Positions 44,301 to 56,568 of a DNA stretch of 64,000 nt are shown in pieces (the first letter of the stretch is position 1; each line of letters opens with the position of its first letter). The DNA is from Symbiodinium sp. CCMP2592 (lineage: Eukaryota > Sar > Dinophyceae > Suessiales > Symbiodiniaceae): NCBI GenBank assembly GCA_905221615.1, contig CAJNDT010006199.1, forward strand, positions 124,001 to 188,000. Direction: 5' to 3'. A model generated the notes under the pieces. That model ran no database searches, was not told where the DNA came from, and saw only the letters and a list, made by a program, of their open reading frames with translations. Position numbers and translations under genes: made by a program.

Positions 44301-47300
44301 AAGGCCGGAAAGAGACTCGTTTGCGATGTGTGTGGTCGGGGCAGCAAGACTGCCGAGGCGACTGAGCAGGATCCATCTGCCACGGGCATAAGTATTTTGC
44401 ACATTGGGCTAATTGGGCTCATCTGCACAAAGACACGAGTGGCAACACCGCTGTGCCAATGGCTTTGCCTGAAGCATGACAAACCCCTTACCTGACAATT
44501 GCACACGACGAGATGTTGTTGTTTTGTGTTTTTTTTGGGTTTTGTGTGTGCGATTCCAAGGCCTATAAGGTAGCGCTGAGTAAGTTGGTTGGGATTTGTT
44601 CACATCCGCATCGTGATCTGCCAATTTCAAGCTGCAGTCGCACAGTTTGCGAGCTGCCATCCCTGCAGAGCCGTTTTGTGAGGTTGTTCGCTCGGGTGGG
44701 CACATGCGACTGAACTGCATCAATCAGAAGCCCTATGAAATTATGGTTTCGTGGTCGGTCGATCGGTTTCCACCACATTCAGGGAGGGTTTTTCGAAATG
44801 ACAATGCCGGACAGTATTTGTTCCTACGCCGGACTGGTTGACAGAGGTCGCGCTTTTATGATTTCCCTGGTGAGCCTTGGAAGCAAAAGTAGCAAGAGTC
44901 CACAAGCCAAGCTCGTGGCATTGGCAGGGTGTTGGGAGCTAACGTCAAGATCGCACAGAGTCAATAAGACACTCTCAGAGACCTCTGAATAGATTATGTG
45001 CAGGTCAGCACTGTGCTGGCCGAGGCATGTCACCGTGCAAGCAAAGAAGGTACCGATTCTGCTGCTTTTGCGCATGTCCAATATAAAGTGTCGGGTGCAA
45101 ACATAGTCAGGCTAATAGTCAGGGTGTACGGTGTCCTCAAAAAGGCACATTTCCAAGGCGAGGAACTGTACCGCGATGGGTGCCGGATGCTTCGTGGTTC
45201 ACACCAAGTAAATGAGAAAAGCTCGCAGAGCGTCCACTCGAGAGTGAAACTCTCAACACCATGAGTGACGATCCTTGGACTCGCCGCACGGTGTTGCATC
45301 CCGGGTTGGATGGCTGAAAGTGCAAGTTGCGGACTGTTGCATGCAGGGCATTGCAGGGCTTTTGAGGAGACGACACGTCTGGCTGTGTTGCTGTCGAAGG
45401 GTTGGGGGTCCACTTGACGCACCAGCCACGCGTGGAACTGCGCCAGGGCAGGTCAGTTGTGCTTGTAGCAACAAGCTTCCCAAAGTAGAGCAGGGGAAGA
45501 TGCACGTCTTTTCGGCATTGCTGCTTGATTCGTAACAAGAAAGGGCAGCTGGCAAGTGTTTAGGCTGTCCCACTTTCTCTTGCAAAGGAGCTCATCGGTG
45601 AAGTGGTGGACTCTGCTTTAACGGTCCTGGGCAAGCTAGTGCAGACCTTCACAGGCACTCTAGTTGGAGATAAGCTCCGTTTGGCCATGAGCTGCCTTTT
45701 GCTTTTGCAGGCTTAGTGGAACCGGTGTATTGCGTTGCACCTGGTATGCACTTCGAACTATCGTACTACAGGCCTGGTGTGCAAACTTTTAAAGCCGTTC
45801 TAGCCGTGTGCCGCAAGGAATTGCCGTGTTCGCAATCCTGTACAGGAACATGTGTGTCCACGTGTTCATCCACCAAGCCATCGTAACTGCTGTTTTGCAT
45901 CGAGCAGTGCAGATGTCGCTTGGCACACAAAGCAGCTCTTGTCTCTTTGACGGATTCCGAGAGCGAACACGTGCCGATCTTTGTGGTTGATCTTTGTGGT
46001 TGCTCCGCCAAGGCATCGGCAGGATCAAGAGCGAGTGGAGCGGGCCGAAGTCATGTCGGAGCCGTCTTCGTGAAGTCTTTCTGTTTGATGTTGGCATCGG
46101 CGAACCACAGAGACAGCGGTGCCTTATCCCGTACAAGCCATGTGACATGCAGGACGTCAGATTCCTTAGTCGCCTTCTGAAACGTGACCTGGCAACACAA
46201 CGCTTGAGAAATGCGACATGTAGTGAGTGGGTCGTGTGTTCCTGTCCACTTGCATTCGTCCGAGTCTCTGCAGTCTCATGTATTTTGTACAGTCAGCCAG
46301 TGCTGTTTGAGCTTCTGAGGCGAGTTCGTGTTCTCCGGCTCGGCCACTGCAAGCGGATCCCCACCGAAGCCGGCATCTGGAGAGCAATGGGGCCATGATA
46401 TTCCCGTGGCTACTTTACGGCACGTAGCCTTTCTGACGTGTCGGGTTTCCGGTACGCATCTTTTATTGATTTGCTGCGAGCTCTGGTCATACATGTCCTT
46501 GTTTCCCGAGCCATTTCTGAGCTGTGGTTTCTGGACAGGTGCAGAGATGTTGCTGCAGGATAGAAAGGGAGAGTCTACAGAAAAGACTGGCGGAGGATGT
46601 AATCATGTCAATTTGGCAATCTGGCATGAATCGAACTTCTGAGTTTCTCCACGGGTGAAGCTCTAGAGTCTAGAGCACAAGATGCAGGGATGTCTGTGCT
46701 TCGGCTCCAGATCCAACCAAGGCCCTCATGAGGAACTTCGAGTCCGCGCTGGAGCTATTAGTGGCAGAGGGCGTGGTCGACGTCTGCGAGACAGGCTCCA
46801 AAGGCTCTTTGTCAGCAAGCTTAAGCTTAAGTGAGTGCTGTTGTGATTGTCTTGTCGTCGACCCATGGCTCTCACGCTTTTATCCGATCGGTCATCCCGC
46901 ACCATGCGCCCGACAGATTTGCTTTCCCAGATCATCTACAGAAGATTACCTGGGGCAGCACTTGGATTCCGGCTGATGGGGTAGGAAAACCCGCGTCGTT
47001 GTCGACGGAGTGCAGATGTGCCGTGCACAGATTGCACGAGGAGGCAAGTTTCCTAGAATTGGCTTGCGGAGGTCTGGTATGTTCTTGCTCATTTCGGGAT
47101 ACGGATCCCTCCAGCCACGGCAACTGGCAGGGTCTGTGGACCTGCTTCCCTAAAACTTATAGGCTGGTGCCCTGCTACCCAAAAGCCTGCTGCTCTGTTA
47201 CACCTCTCCATCTACGGGAAGGAGCTCTGACGTTTCACTAGTGTTGGGGGAGGGGCAGTGCCTTGGTCATGACATTCACATAGCGGGCGATGGGGAAAGC

Positions 47301-50300
47301 GGCTGAGTTGTATAGGCAAGAGACTTAAGCATGGAGCGAGACAGCCGGTATCAGTAAACCAGACTGTAGCTGAAAGCACTTGAAATTCCCGTTCCTCTCC
47401 CGTTTGGATGTTTTTGATGTCTCCCGTCACAAATGCACTGGACATGATGGTGGGGGAAGTGAGTTCCTGAAATGATTGCAGAAACCCGCAACATGGTCAC
47501 CAAGACAGGTGACTTGCTTCGTGCATGTTCAAGACGAGTACAGAGTAGCCGCACCCAGCAGTCGTGATCTCTGCGAAAGGCTGGAAGCACTTGGAGCCGG
47601 AGTCGTAATCGAAAGTCCGCATGTAGGATCCACAGCACACCTTCAGAATAACCGTTGAGTGTTGCGTGGCTTTCGAGTGTTGTAAGGCTGCAGACATCCA
47701 GACAATCAGTACTATGGATGTTAATACACGCCTTGCCGATGAATGCTTTAGTGCATCGCTTCTGTTCGATGGGCGCAGACTTCAGTTCTATGAGGCTTAA
47801 GATTTACCCTGCTCCAGAGACTTTGGCATGTGTTGCGAGGATGTCGTCACGAACTCAGCTCTAGACAGAGAGAGAAACATGATGCCAGTTCGCTTTCTGC
47901 TGCGATGATGGAACCTGCATGATGGAGCCTGTCCAACGGGTTGCCAATCAATAGGTCGTTCAACACAAGCCCTACAGAGATGATGTCGTTGTTTCGAAAC
48001 GTTTCCCCTTATCTAGTGGGCCTCGCGGACGTAAATCATCATATTCGTCATGACACAAGTGTCGTTTCTTTTTCTTTTTCGCTATCTGTTTTCCCTGGCC
48101 TTCTTGTTGTTGTTGTCGTCAACGTTCCACATGGTGACTCTGGCAACACGACCATGCCCCAAATGGCAGCGTCATTCGGTATCGGCCTCTCGAAAAGCGT
48201 GTTCGGGGTGTGCCGGTAGGTAGCGACGCCAGTATTTCCATGAGTAGTTGAGCTTGGATGTGTCTGGTGGCGATCCGTCTGGTGGCTTGCGTATGCTGGC
48301 GTGTCCTGTCAACACGTTCCTCCAGAGGAGGCTCTGGTTGCTGTTGCTCAAGGTTTGGTTTCATCCGTCTAAGGTCGTGTTGAACCCATTAGTGACTTCT
48401 GTCAGAACCTGTCATCCCGAGAAGATGTCGTGATTAGTCAGCAGACACTGAAGCAGCATGATGCCCTTGTTACATCCTGCTACTGCCACATCTGATGCCC
48501 TGCGAGCATGTGTGGTGAGATGTGCAGTGTTCCAAGCATGGCTCTCTGGTGGTGTTCCTTTCTCCAGGCTTGCCCTTGGTACCCTCAACCCCTGACACAG
48601 CATTCAATCTTCGCCTGTGCCATCTCTTCCACAGGTGGGGCGATCTCCTTGAAGCAATACCGCAGCGCCCAGGAGAATGTTGGGGAATCAGGATGAGCGA
48701 CAAAGCAAGGAACTTAAACCCGAACTCTTTCGGCAGTGGAAGAATCGTTAACTTGATTAGAGAACGGCTCATTGCTTTTGAGAAGCAAGGCTAAGGAACG
48801 AAAGCTCTTAGTCAGGACTTTGCTACATGAACACGCCGATGAGCCAGGAAACATGTTACAAATACCGGTGGGTGTGATTCTTGATGACGGCAACGTGCTG
48901 CAAATGCAGGAAATGGGCGGATATGACCATTGGAACAAGCACTTCACGTTTCTTTGTTCCATGATTTGGCCTCTAATTGTGACTTGGCAGTTTGATGGCC
49001 CTTCGAGTTTGCATCATGGGATATTGTCTGACTGCACCCAAGGAATCCTACTGGCTGGTCCTTGTGACTCGGTCGGACATTCAGCACTGTGTGTCTCAAA
49101 GCACCTCAGGGTCGATGACGCCGCTGTGCACTTGTCGAGTATTTGTTTGCTCCAGATCATGCAGTTCCTTGCTGTAGTCCAGACAGTGTCACTTCTGTCT
49201 CTAGTGTCAGCACTGGAAATTGTGCTACAGCAGTGTTGCGATAGATTGCTGGCGTCGCTGCTTGCGTTCTTGCGTTCGGAGTTCGACCACTGGTTTGATT
49301 TGAAGCTCGACAACAACTTCATTTTGCCGATCTCGTGACTGCAACAGCTCGGCCACATCATGAGTGCACGATTCTCGTGTCATCGTCCGTTGGGCAGTAG
49401 CGAGAACGTGAACTGAGCCGAATTGTGCATTGCGGCCTGGCATGTGCACCTTCTGTAGCACAAGACTGTAACATGTAGCCGCTTCACTCCGTCTGCCTCC
49501 GCTGCCTTGTTGAGAGTCGAGAAATTTGTTTTGTCTTTTGCATCAGTCTTGGCTCAACTAGAATTCACATATTCCGGGCACCCCAAAACGTAAACAAGAC
49601 CTGTACCGGAGCTGCAAAAGATGCAAAGTTGTGCAGGGCAACGGTGCATCAAATTCTGGTCTCTTTTGGGCCGTGCCCGGCATTCGAGGCTTCACTTCTT
49701 TACATCTTTCGCAATGGCATTGTCATCATCGGGGAAAAGCCAGCAGTTGCCTACATGCAGAGCTTTGCCAAGACGCTTGTTCACATGGGCTATGTCCAGT
49801 ACAACGAGGACTGCTACAGTTGTTGAATCAAAGGGCAAGCTGCTGCAAATTTCGAGCGTGTTGCAGGCTGCATCAGAAGAGCCCCTGCGTAAAGCCTTGC
49901 AGACGTACAGCGAGTTGGGGATCGTCAGATGGGCAAGGCGGACAGGGAACCAAGGCGAGCCGCAGCTGAGTCAGCTCTGATTTCTTCTTCGTGTGATAGA
50001 AAAAACCTTCATCTGAAGCTCGGAACCACAGTATCCAAGGAACCAGTAGTGGCACTGGAACTGGAGCCAGAATATCGAGGCCTGGGATGGTGCAGGAAGT
50101 TTCTGTCCTTTCAATGCCCGTCTGAAATTTAGTTGCCGTCATGGGGATTCCCTACCGTTTCATTTGTGAATGAAAGATCAGCTTAAGCAACACTGTCGGT
50201 GAGCAAAGGCCGGCCACTTTCGTAAAAGCATCCAGGGTGTGTTACCGAAGCATGCAGCCGCCAAGCAGATCCAAGCAGAAGCGCCTGCCTTCCTACACAA

Positions 50301-50690
50301 GGGTTGAGCTGTGCTGACCGTAGGTGCAATCTAGCATCGTCGGCTTTCGCCAACAGTCTTACACTCTGCCTGGGACACCCTGTGAGTGCAGACATTCAGT
50401 TCGTACGTTCGCCGCAAGCCCGGTGCAGTGTCAGCTTGATGGAATCTTGTCCGACCGAATTGATGGAATCTTGTCCGACCGAAGCTCCGGTGCGGCTTCG
50501 GTTGCAAAGTCGGGACCAGGCTGGCACACGTTTGGTATTGACACACAACCCACCGCGACAGGGGCTTGCCCTATTTTGCTTGCAAGCGCTAAAGCTGTCA
50601 ACCGCACAGGTGCAGAAGATGACAAGTTCAGACAGCTGGTCCAACTGGCTGACGAAGTGGCCTCATACCGTCGATGTTGGCGAGAGCAGG
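40770..50690 (+). CDS. Glycerol-3-phosphate / dihydroxyacetone-phosphate acyltransferase (PlsB/GPAT family), multi-exon host gene
   Basis: A host gene spread over about 10 kb in many short exons. The enzyme moves a fatty acyl group to glycerol-3-phosphate or dihydroxyacetone phosphate, the first step of glycerolipid (or ether-lipid) synthesis, usually at a membrane. All four acyltransferase motifs appear in order: HKSHID (HX4D catalytic), GENLNLP, EGGRSRSGK (phosphate binding) and IVPVSIYYD. Further GPAT-type blocks are YVRELLGSKKRK, EINRVSSVTPTAL, TLGRGIGRR, FELSYYRN and FLCSMIWPL. The true 5' start and stop were not found, and several exons between 44.0-45.6 and 46.8-48.8 kb are missing from my map. 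GPAT and DHAPAT cannot be told apart from motifs alone. Nothing seen says it is broken. Confidence 0.85.
41419..43500 (+). CDS. Acyltransferase gene: catalytic-domain exons
   Basis: Exons that keep phase: 41,419-41,472 (VVYSSGHKSHIDYIVLQ, HX4D catalytic His/Asp; GC donor), 41,616-41,689 (APAIAAGENLNLPVVG; GT donor), 41,882-41,909 (28-base microexon, NGAFYIRR; GA donor), 41,980-42,027 (SFSGPDSELYTAVVS; GC donor), 42,582-42,659 (FFTEGGRSRSGK; GA donor), 42,751-42,853 (PKIGLLGMVLD, VPVSIYYD; GC donor), 42,932-42,985 (YVRELLGSKKRK; GA donor, or GC three bases later), 43,330-43,393 (ESLIGVLGQG; GA donor) and 43,456 to about 43,498 (HVRFGPGFSA). All acceptors are AG, mostly followed by G. The joined reading matches motifs I-IV of the family without a gap. 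Confidence 0.85.
43755..43979 (+). CDS. Acyltransferase gene: exons after the catalytic core
   Basis: Exon 43,755-43,817 reads ALAYHVLEEINRVSSVTPTA, the conserved helix in which PlsB-type enzymes have IN..s.VTPt.L. A GT-AG intron follows (43,818-43,886). Exon 43,887-43,979 reads LLCTLGRGIGRRALINKVDW and ends at a probable GT donor. The family usually has RGig...l...v.WLR here. Confidence 0.8.
45588..45906 (+). CDS. Acyltransferase gene: FELSYYRN exons
   Basis: Exon 45,588-45,654 (EVVDSALTVLGKLVQ; GC donor), a 56-base intron, exon 45,711-45,771 (VEPVYCVAPGMHFELSYYR; GC donor), then exon 45,846 to about 45,906 (NMCVHVFIHQAIVTAVLH). The (L/F)xLSYYRN-(x)H(x)F block is a hallmark of the C-terminal half of PlsB/GPAT proteins. 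Phase is kept across both introns. Confidence 0.8.
46153..46800 (+). CDS. Acyltransferase gene: two further exons
   Basis: Exon starting 46,153 reads DVRFLSRLLKRDL, like the (F)LsxLLkxEF block of the family; its end is not fixed. Exon 46,722 to about 46,800 reads MRNFESALELLVAEGVVDV, like the helix pair that follows. Both begin after AG acceptors. Confidence 0.6.
48905..50690 (+). CDS. Acyltransferase gene: C-terminal exons
   Basis: About 48,907-48,990 reads HFTFLCSMIWPLIVTWQ, matching the hydrophobic FLc.LlwPfIdsYw block. About 49,761-49,818 reads SFAKTLVHMGYVQYNEDCYS and about 49,860-49,940 reads QAASEEPLRKALQTYSELGI, which together match the family's C-terminal (f)aktLy..G ... s.e.l.nAl..f...Gi pattern. 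About 50,629-50,690 reads QLVQLADEVASYRR, a plausible final helix. Exon limits and the stop codon are uncertain. Confidence 0.65.
50436..50483 (+). repeat. 24-bp tandem duplication
   Basis: Two identical 24-base units beginning TTGATGGAATCTTGTCC, probably within an intron of the acyltransferase gene. Confidence 0.92.
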
Positions 50691-51022
50691 CGTATGCCCA
50701 TCCCAAACCCCTGCATCTTGTGCACGGTGACGTGATGAAGTGCATGAAAGATGTTAATGCGTGGCAAATGACAGTGCTAAGCAAGATGCCAGGAGGGTCC
50801 CGAAGAATATCCGGACTACATTGCTCGGCTGGCCTTCGGCGTCTCCAGGTTGTAACAGTGCTGCGAGGACAACCTTCTAGTTGCTGCTTTCGGCGGTTCA
50901 TTTTGCTTTCGTACGCATGAAAAACTGTTGCCGATTGTTGGTGTAAAAAGAAGTTTTTAGTTGGAAAGGTCTGCCTCGAGAAGCCATGCAGGACGAGCTG
51001 TGTGGTTGACAGACAGCTTTAG

Positions 51023-51240
51023 TTGCCGCAGCACGGGCAGCTACGCAAGAGGAGAAGGAACAGCTCCTAGCCATGCAAAGCATTCATCAAGAAGGACTGA
51101 GGGCTCAAGTGCTGCAAGGCGGCATGTCAGAATCCCTACAGAGTCGGAGAGAATTGACCGCTCCGCAGGTCGATGACATCAATCGTCACCAGATCTTGGA
51201 TCCAGACAAGAGATGCTGGCTTCACGGAGCTTCCCCCTTG
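51023..51240 (+). CDS. Exon-like segment, unidentified protein
   Basis: A frame of about 73 residues between an AG acceptor and a GTGAGC donor. It is charged and Gln-rich, helical (ATQEEKEQLLAMQSIHQEGL), then SRRELTAPQVDDINRHQI. It could be a late exon of the acyltransferase transcript or the start of another gene. Confidence 0.4.
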
Positions 51241-51860
51241 GTGAGCAGACAGAGGCATGCAGCACTCCTCGACGCCTGGTGGATGCCAACGATATCTCAC
51301 TGGCAAAATCTCCGGCCCACTTTCAGTTGCCACCACGGTGTCATGCCCGGCATCATCACGATCAAGGAGAAGCCAGCCGAGTGTGGCTGGCTGACGTCCA
51401 GTCAGCAGTCGGCGATGAAGTAGCTTTGCAGCATGGCTGGTTGGAGTAGGGTCCAAAGTCAAAGCATTTATATGCATGAGCATCACATCTCTCCTTCCAT
51501 GAGCTATCCAGGCTCAGGAACGGAGAGGTCCTTTGATTTCTCCCGCCCTGACCCTCCCTGCCTCAACGTGTTGACTGCGAGGAGTGGTGGGCCTACCAGC
51601 CATTGCGGCTATTGTGCCACTCAGGCGTTTCAAGTCAATATACGGAAAGGGGTGAAACGATGCCCACTGCCGTGGCCGTTCATCGGTGCTATCTGAAAGA
51701 TTGCGCCCTGCTCTGCCAACGTACATACGGCCATCGAGTGACTTCGGAGTAAATGAAGGCGAGCAAGGGCATCGCAGTCGCTTCCGCAGAGTGATCTCCA
51801 ATGCATATTGGAATAAATGTTTTTCGCCAATCGACTTGCCGCCCGGCTCCAACAGGCCCC

Positions 51861-52196
51861 AACATCCAATTCAGGAGCTGGAGGTAGTCCAGGTGGAGGC
51901 ATGGATGATCCAGTGGATGCGCGGGCCGACCCCCCGCCACCCGAGGCACCTCTTCCCCCGGGCAGCCTCATGACATCAACTGCGAACAGCAGCTGGTCGC
52001 CAGAGCCCGATGCAGCCGTCGTGCGAAGAGGCCGACGAGGCCGAGGCAGCGGATGCCCCCGACAGAACGGCAGCGAGCAATGCCATGCTACCATGCTATA
52101 TATTTCAGCGAAGGTCGAGGCGATAGAGACTGCACTGGGCCCAGTGGCAACAGCCGGTAGCAACTTGACTGCACCAGCGTCGTGGCACAGCAGTTG
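51861..52196 (+). CDS. Exon-like segments, Pro-rich unidentified protein
   Basis: About 51,861-52,043 reads a Pro/Gly/Asp-rich stretch (DARADPPPPEAPLPPGSLM) ending in basic RRGRRGRGSG. After a candidate acceptor (TATTTCAG near 52,110), about 52,112-52,196 reads KVEAIETALGPVATAGSN. Composition suggests a disordered linker. No domain recognised. Confidence 0.35.
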
Positions 52197-52334
52197 ATCT
52201 TTGCTCACGACAAGGGCACATAAGGGCACAAAAACTGAGCTTCGCTGACGCAAGGAGGAACACGAAAGGAACAAGGCGCAAGCCGTTAAACTCGCAAAAA
52301 ACCCGGGCCGAGAACGAGGCGGTTACAGACAGCA

Positions 52335-52646
52335 ATGCTGTTTGAACGTTCGAGTTGCAACACAACACTGCGGGCTTCCTCGTTTGACAGTCTCGATGCA
52401 GAAACTCCTGGCATCTCCCGTCACACCTTGACACTTCAGGAGTGTTTGACGTTACACAAAGGCGACGCATCAGAGCATCTGTGCGACGGTGCCGGCCGAC
52501 TCGCGCCAAAAGACCTCACAAGCTTCCAGCATGTCGCAAGTCTGCCACTCCAAGACACGCCAGAAGTAGGCAAGGAGCTCTACATCTTCGACACTCCGCC
52601 TCATTCCTCACTTCCCCTCACTGGCAAGGCGAAACTTCTTGTGTGA
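52335..52646 (+). CDS. Exon-like open frame, unidentified
   Basis: 103 residues without internal stop, balanced composition (for example LTLQECLTLHKGDASEHL and DTPEVGKELYIFDTPPHS). No family recognised. It may be an exon of a plus-strand gene. Confidence 0.3.
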   Translation: MLFERSSCNTTLRASSFDSLDAETPGISRHTLTLQECLTLHKGDASEHLCDGAGRLAPKDLTSFQHVASLPLQDTPEVGKELYIFDTPPHSSLPLTGKAKLLV

Positions 52647-55600
52647 TCCCCACGAGCCGTGGAGGTGTGGAGTGAGCCAATACCAACGGTAGGCATGACG
52701 GCGCATTTTGCGTCATGAGCTGAGTGGAGGAGTGTTTTTTTGCGTGGAGCTGAAAACCCCTTGTTGCTCCCATCCTTTTGATGTTTCTGCAGTTGCTACA
52801 GCTTCCGGTATGAAAGGATGTTCTCTCAGTGACATGCTGCACGGCTGGTTGTCGGTCTAATTTCATAAATCTTTGTATTGTGTATTACAGACTTTTGTCA
52901 AAACATTTGCAGGTTGTATAGAGACCGGTCGTCGCCTGAAGTGCAATTGGTGTTATGGCACGGGGGCCCGTTTCTGAGCGTATTGAATCTTATCTTCGAT
53001 TTTGCTGATCATCCCGGTTTTTCTGATGTTGCCCTTTTAAGTGATGTTTCCACGAGGGCCCCAAGCCCGCGCGCGTATCCTCGACCATACGGATGAAACT
53101 GTCGTGCCACATTACGGATGCTACTTGTAGTTCCAGTGTTGTTGAGAACTTTCCATCGCAGCATTTCCGACGTATCCGACATCAGGAGTTTTGCTATTGC
53201 ATAGAAAGGGCTGGTATGTCACGTCAAAGCAACGGTTAGTGTCTCGCTGTGGCGTTCGCCGCCGCAGGAGCGGAAACCCGGCGAGCAGGCTTCAATCGAC
53301 CAGAGGTCAGTATTGACAGTGACTTTTTGGCCACTCGCAGCCGAAGCTGGCCCCGCTGCTGGCGCTGCCATTGCTGCCAGGTTGAAAAATCGTTTTCTCG
53401 AATTACCCAATGCATCAATTATTTTGTACCGTTCCGCGCAGGGCTTAGCGCAAAGCGCTAAGGCACGCCAGTCGCTTCAGACGTTTCATAGCAGTTAACG
53501 CCATTTCGAGACAGTGAGAGAGACCGAGACCGTCATTGAATTCCAAACAAGACGTCATTAGCTCTGAGAATGTCATCTGTAATGGCGTGACAGATCTCGT
53601 CCCAGGTTGCAAAGCCGTGTCTTAGGACGCAGAGACGAGTTTGGGATCGTAGTGCTCATGGCCAGCCATGCAGTTGTGCAACAACCTCTCCTTCTGGTCA
53701 TGTTTGTTTGCCTGGTCAGTTAGTGTGCTTGACAAGGCATTTCTGAAATGTCTGAATTGGAGAATGTTCCTTTCCTTGGCTTCCAGTTGGGAGGGTGGCC
53801 TCCCATTTTTCCCCCGTAGTGTCCCTGCACGAGTGGTGCCCTTGATGGCGACCAGGCGGCCTGTTGACTTCGAGTTTGATGGAGTCTTAAGTGTCCCGCT
53901 CATGCAGCATGGCTTCATCCAATGTTGTGCGTGCAGAGAGCAAAGCGAGCAGTTTGGATGTTCGGTGGCCGTAAGTTCCCAACACCGAAGAACCTTGATG
54001 CCTCCGTGCAGGCAGACTCGTCTGCTGTTACTGCCAGCCTGCCTGGCTGCGGCTTTTTACTCGGGACCCACCTTCACCATCTGACTGAGCTGCAAACCAT
54101 ACCTCCGCATGAGGCCATTTGTTTGCCTGCCGTGTCCTTCGTTAGCAGTGGGGCCAAGCTGAGGCATGGCTCGCGTGAGAGTACAGGATTGAAGTGCTCT
54201 AACTTTCTTTCGTGTTCGACATTTGAATCGCACGTTGCCAGCAACGGCGAGTTCAGCGTACATCTCTGCGGCAGGCTGCCAGATGTACGGCATGCCGCAG
54301 AGCTCTAATCTCGGGTACGAAGACCAGCAAGACAGCTGTTAGATGATTCGTTGCCATTGCCCGAGGCCACAGCGTGCTGCGGCCGGTGCTACCTTTGGCG
54401 AAAGCCTACGAAGTCCGGATGAGTTGTGTTGTACTGGCTGGAAGCAGCATGATGCGCCAGTGCGAGACCATGTGCTCGGCGAAAGGTTCTTCGACCTTCT
54501 CCACTGCTGTTTTCACGGCTGCAGTGCAGGAGCTGAGGAATGACAGGTGACTGGTGCATGGCTGAACATGAAGCTGGGCTGAGGCAATGACAGCTTTTGC
54601 AGGTTTGCTGCGATCCAGAGTTACCAGGCGTGGTGCAAACAAGACTTCCTGTCGGCAGTCCGTGAGGAGTCTGCCAGTGTTTTATCTGGCAAGTCCAAGA
54701 GTGACCTTTGAACTCGCTGCACTCGCAGTTTCGCGGGAGGCATGGTAAAATTTGGGGCTGGCGTGATGACGTCAAGAAGATGTCGGAGAACTGGTATCCC
54801 TGACGTGTCAATTTATGTCATCGCTTTTAGGCAGCAAGCATGCCACGTGGCAGGGAAGAAGGACAACAGGAGAGAGAGCCGTACAGAAATTACATCTATG
54901 GCCAACGCGGCCAGAGCCTAAAGTGCTGCCTTCTCAAGTCTCTGTGAATTCGAGCCTGGAATCGCACTCTGCTCGCCGCGAGGCGCAAGAGTTCAGTGAT
55001 AAGCGAGACATGAAAGCTGTGCTAGTGCCGATTGCAACTTGTAGTTGATCTCTACACATTGAATGTTCGGGCGTGCTGGCCCATGCGAGACTGAGGTTTC
55101 AAAGAATGCGAGATCGACCCAAGGACCCGGCAACAGGTCGGCATGAGAGCAGCAACGAGTGCTTACCTGAAGCTTACTTTGTGCAGAGCTGTGAAGTGTA
55201 CGGGTGGTCTAAGTTTCGGAAGATGTACATTTTCCTTTAATGGTTTTGAACGGAAGTTCGTGCACAGGCTCCCGCACGCATGGCCCTGGGCCGTGTCACG
55301 GAGGTCGTCCGACATTCCGGCTTTCCCGCGTTTTGTTTGCATTTGTGCCCAGAGCGCTGGAACAGGCCCTTGCCGCTTTCGAGACCCAGGCTGCTCCCCC
55401 AGTTGTCGATTGAGCGTTGCTTCGGTCATTTTGGTTGCTGAGGTTCGCTACATGCAAGCTAAACCCTGAAACCCGAAATCCAGCAGGTGTCGCCATCGTG
55501 GCATTCCCGACGTTGAAAAGAACATGCAAAAAACATCAGGGCAGCTCAATGAGGTAAGAAGCAGTGCATAGCTCGCTCTGCTCCTCAACGGCACATCACG

Positions 55601-56568
55601 GCGGGCATGCGCCTTTCATTTAGCCTATCCTCATGTCAAGGGAACGGTCAGCTTGTGGCCTCTGCTTCTAGTGCGCAGATTCGAAAAGACCAAAGTGGTT
55701 GTGGCGGAAACCCAACCTCCTTCCCGTGGCGTGAGATCCTCCCTGTCCATTAAAGCGGACAAGGCTCAAATTCCGGATAAGCAGCAGCTGAAATATCCGT
55801 TCCACGCTCAAACATGAGGGGATACCCCCCATTACTTCTCGAAGAGTTACAAGCCAAAATCTGCCAAGTTTCGTGAGAAAAGAGGGGGCCAACGAGTCGC
55901 AATCTTCTCACGGCCTTGTGTCGACAGTACTCCGATTGAGATGTCATCTCAAAGTCAGGCGGAGATGCTGTTTGTAATAGAGTCAGTTCGCATCATGCTA
56001 TGAACAGTGTAATCCTTCCGCCTCAGCAACTCACCAGGCCCAACTCGGTACTACAAGAGTCTTGTTCGCATGCAGATGCAAAATCATCCTTTGCCATAAA
56101 AAAAGAGTTCTATTCTATTTCGCATAGATGCACTTGCCACGACGATTATCCTGGGGCACCACGCCTTCTGATCACGCGGACTTCGAGATCAGGTTGCAAC
56201 TGTGGTGGCCTTTGGCAGACATCCGAGCTGAAGCTTTGAATAAACATATGCTTTGTGAAAGCCGCGGGGCAAATTTCCGGGACAGGCCTCATAGGGGATC
56301 TCGTTAAGCTTACGTATTCGAACCTTCGTTGTGATCTTGATGCTTTGCAGTTTCGGCAACAGAAAGAGACAGCCGATTGCTATTCCCCACATCCTTGTGG
56401 GTTTTTGCTTTCCTTGTCGCACTCCCGCGCACGCACCACGCCCCACACCCGCCCGCACTGCACACAACAACACAACAGCATCAACAAAACATCTTTCCTT
56501 CTCATGTGTTCTGATCAGCACCTAGTGGATTTCTGGATATGCAGCAGTAGGTTATCAGATTGAACAAC
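52647..56568. other. Mostly unrecognised sequence, possible introns
   Basis: Scattered short frames, for example 54,841-54,930 with an ATG context reading PRGREEGQQEREPYRNYIYG. None is strong enough to call. It could be intronic or intergenic sequence of a plus-strand transcript. Confidence 0.35.
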
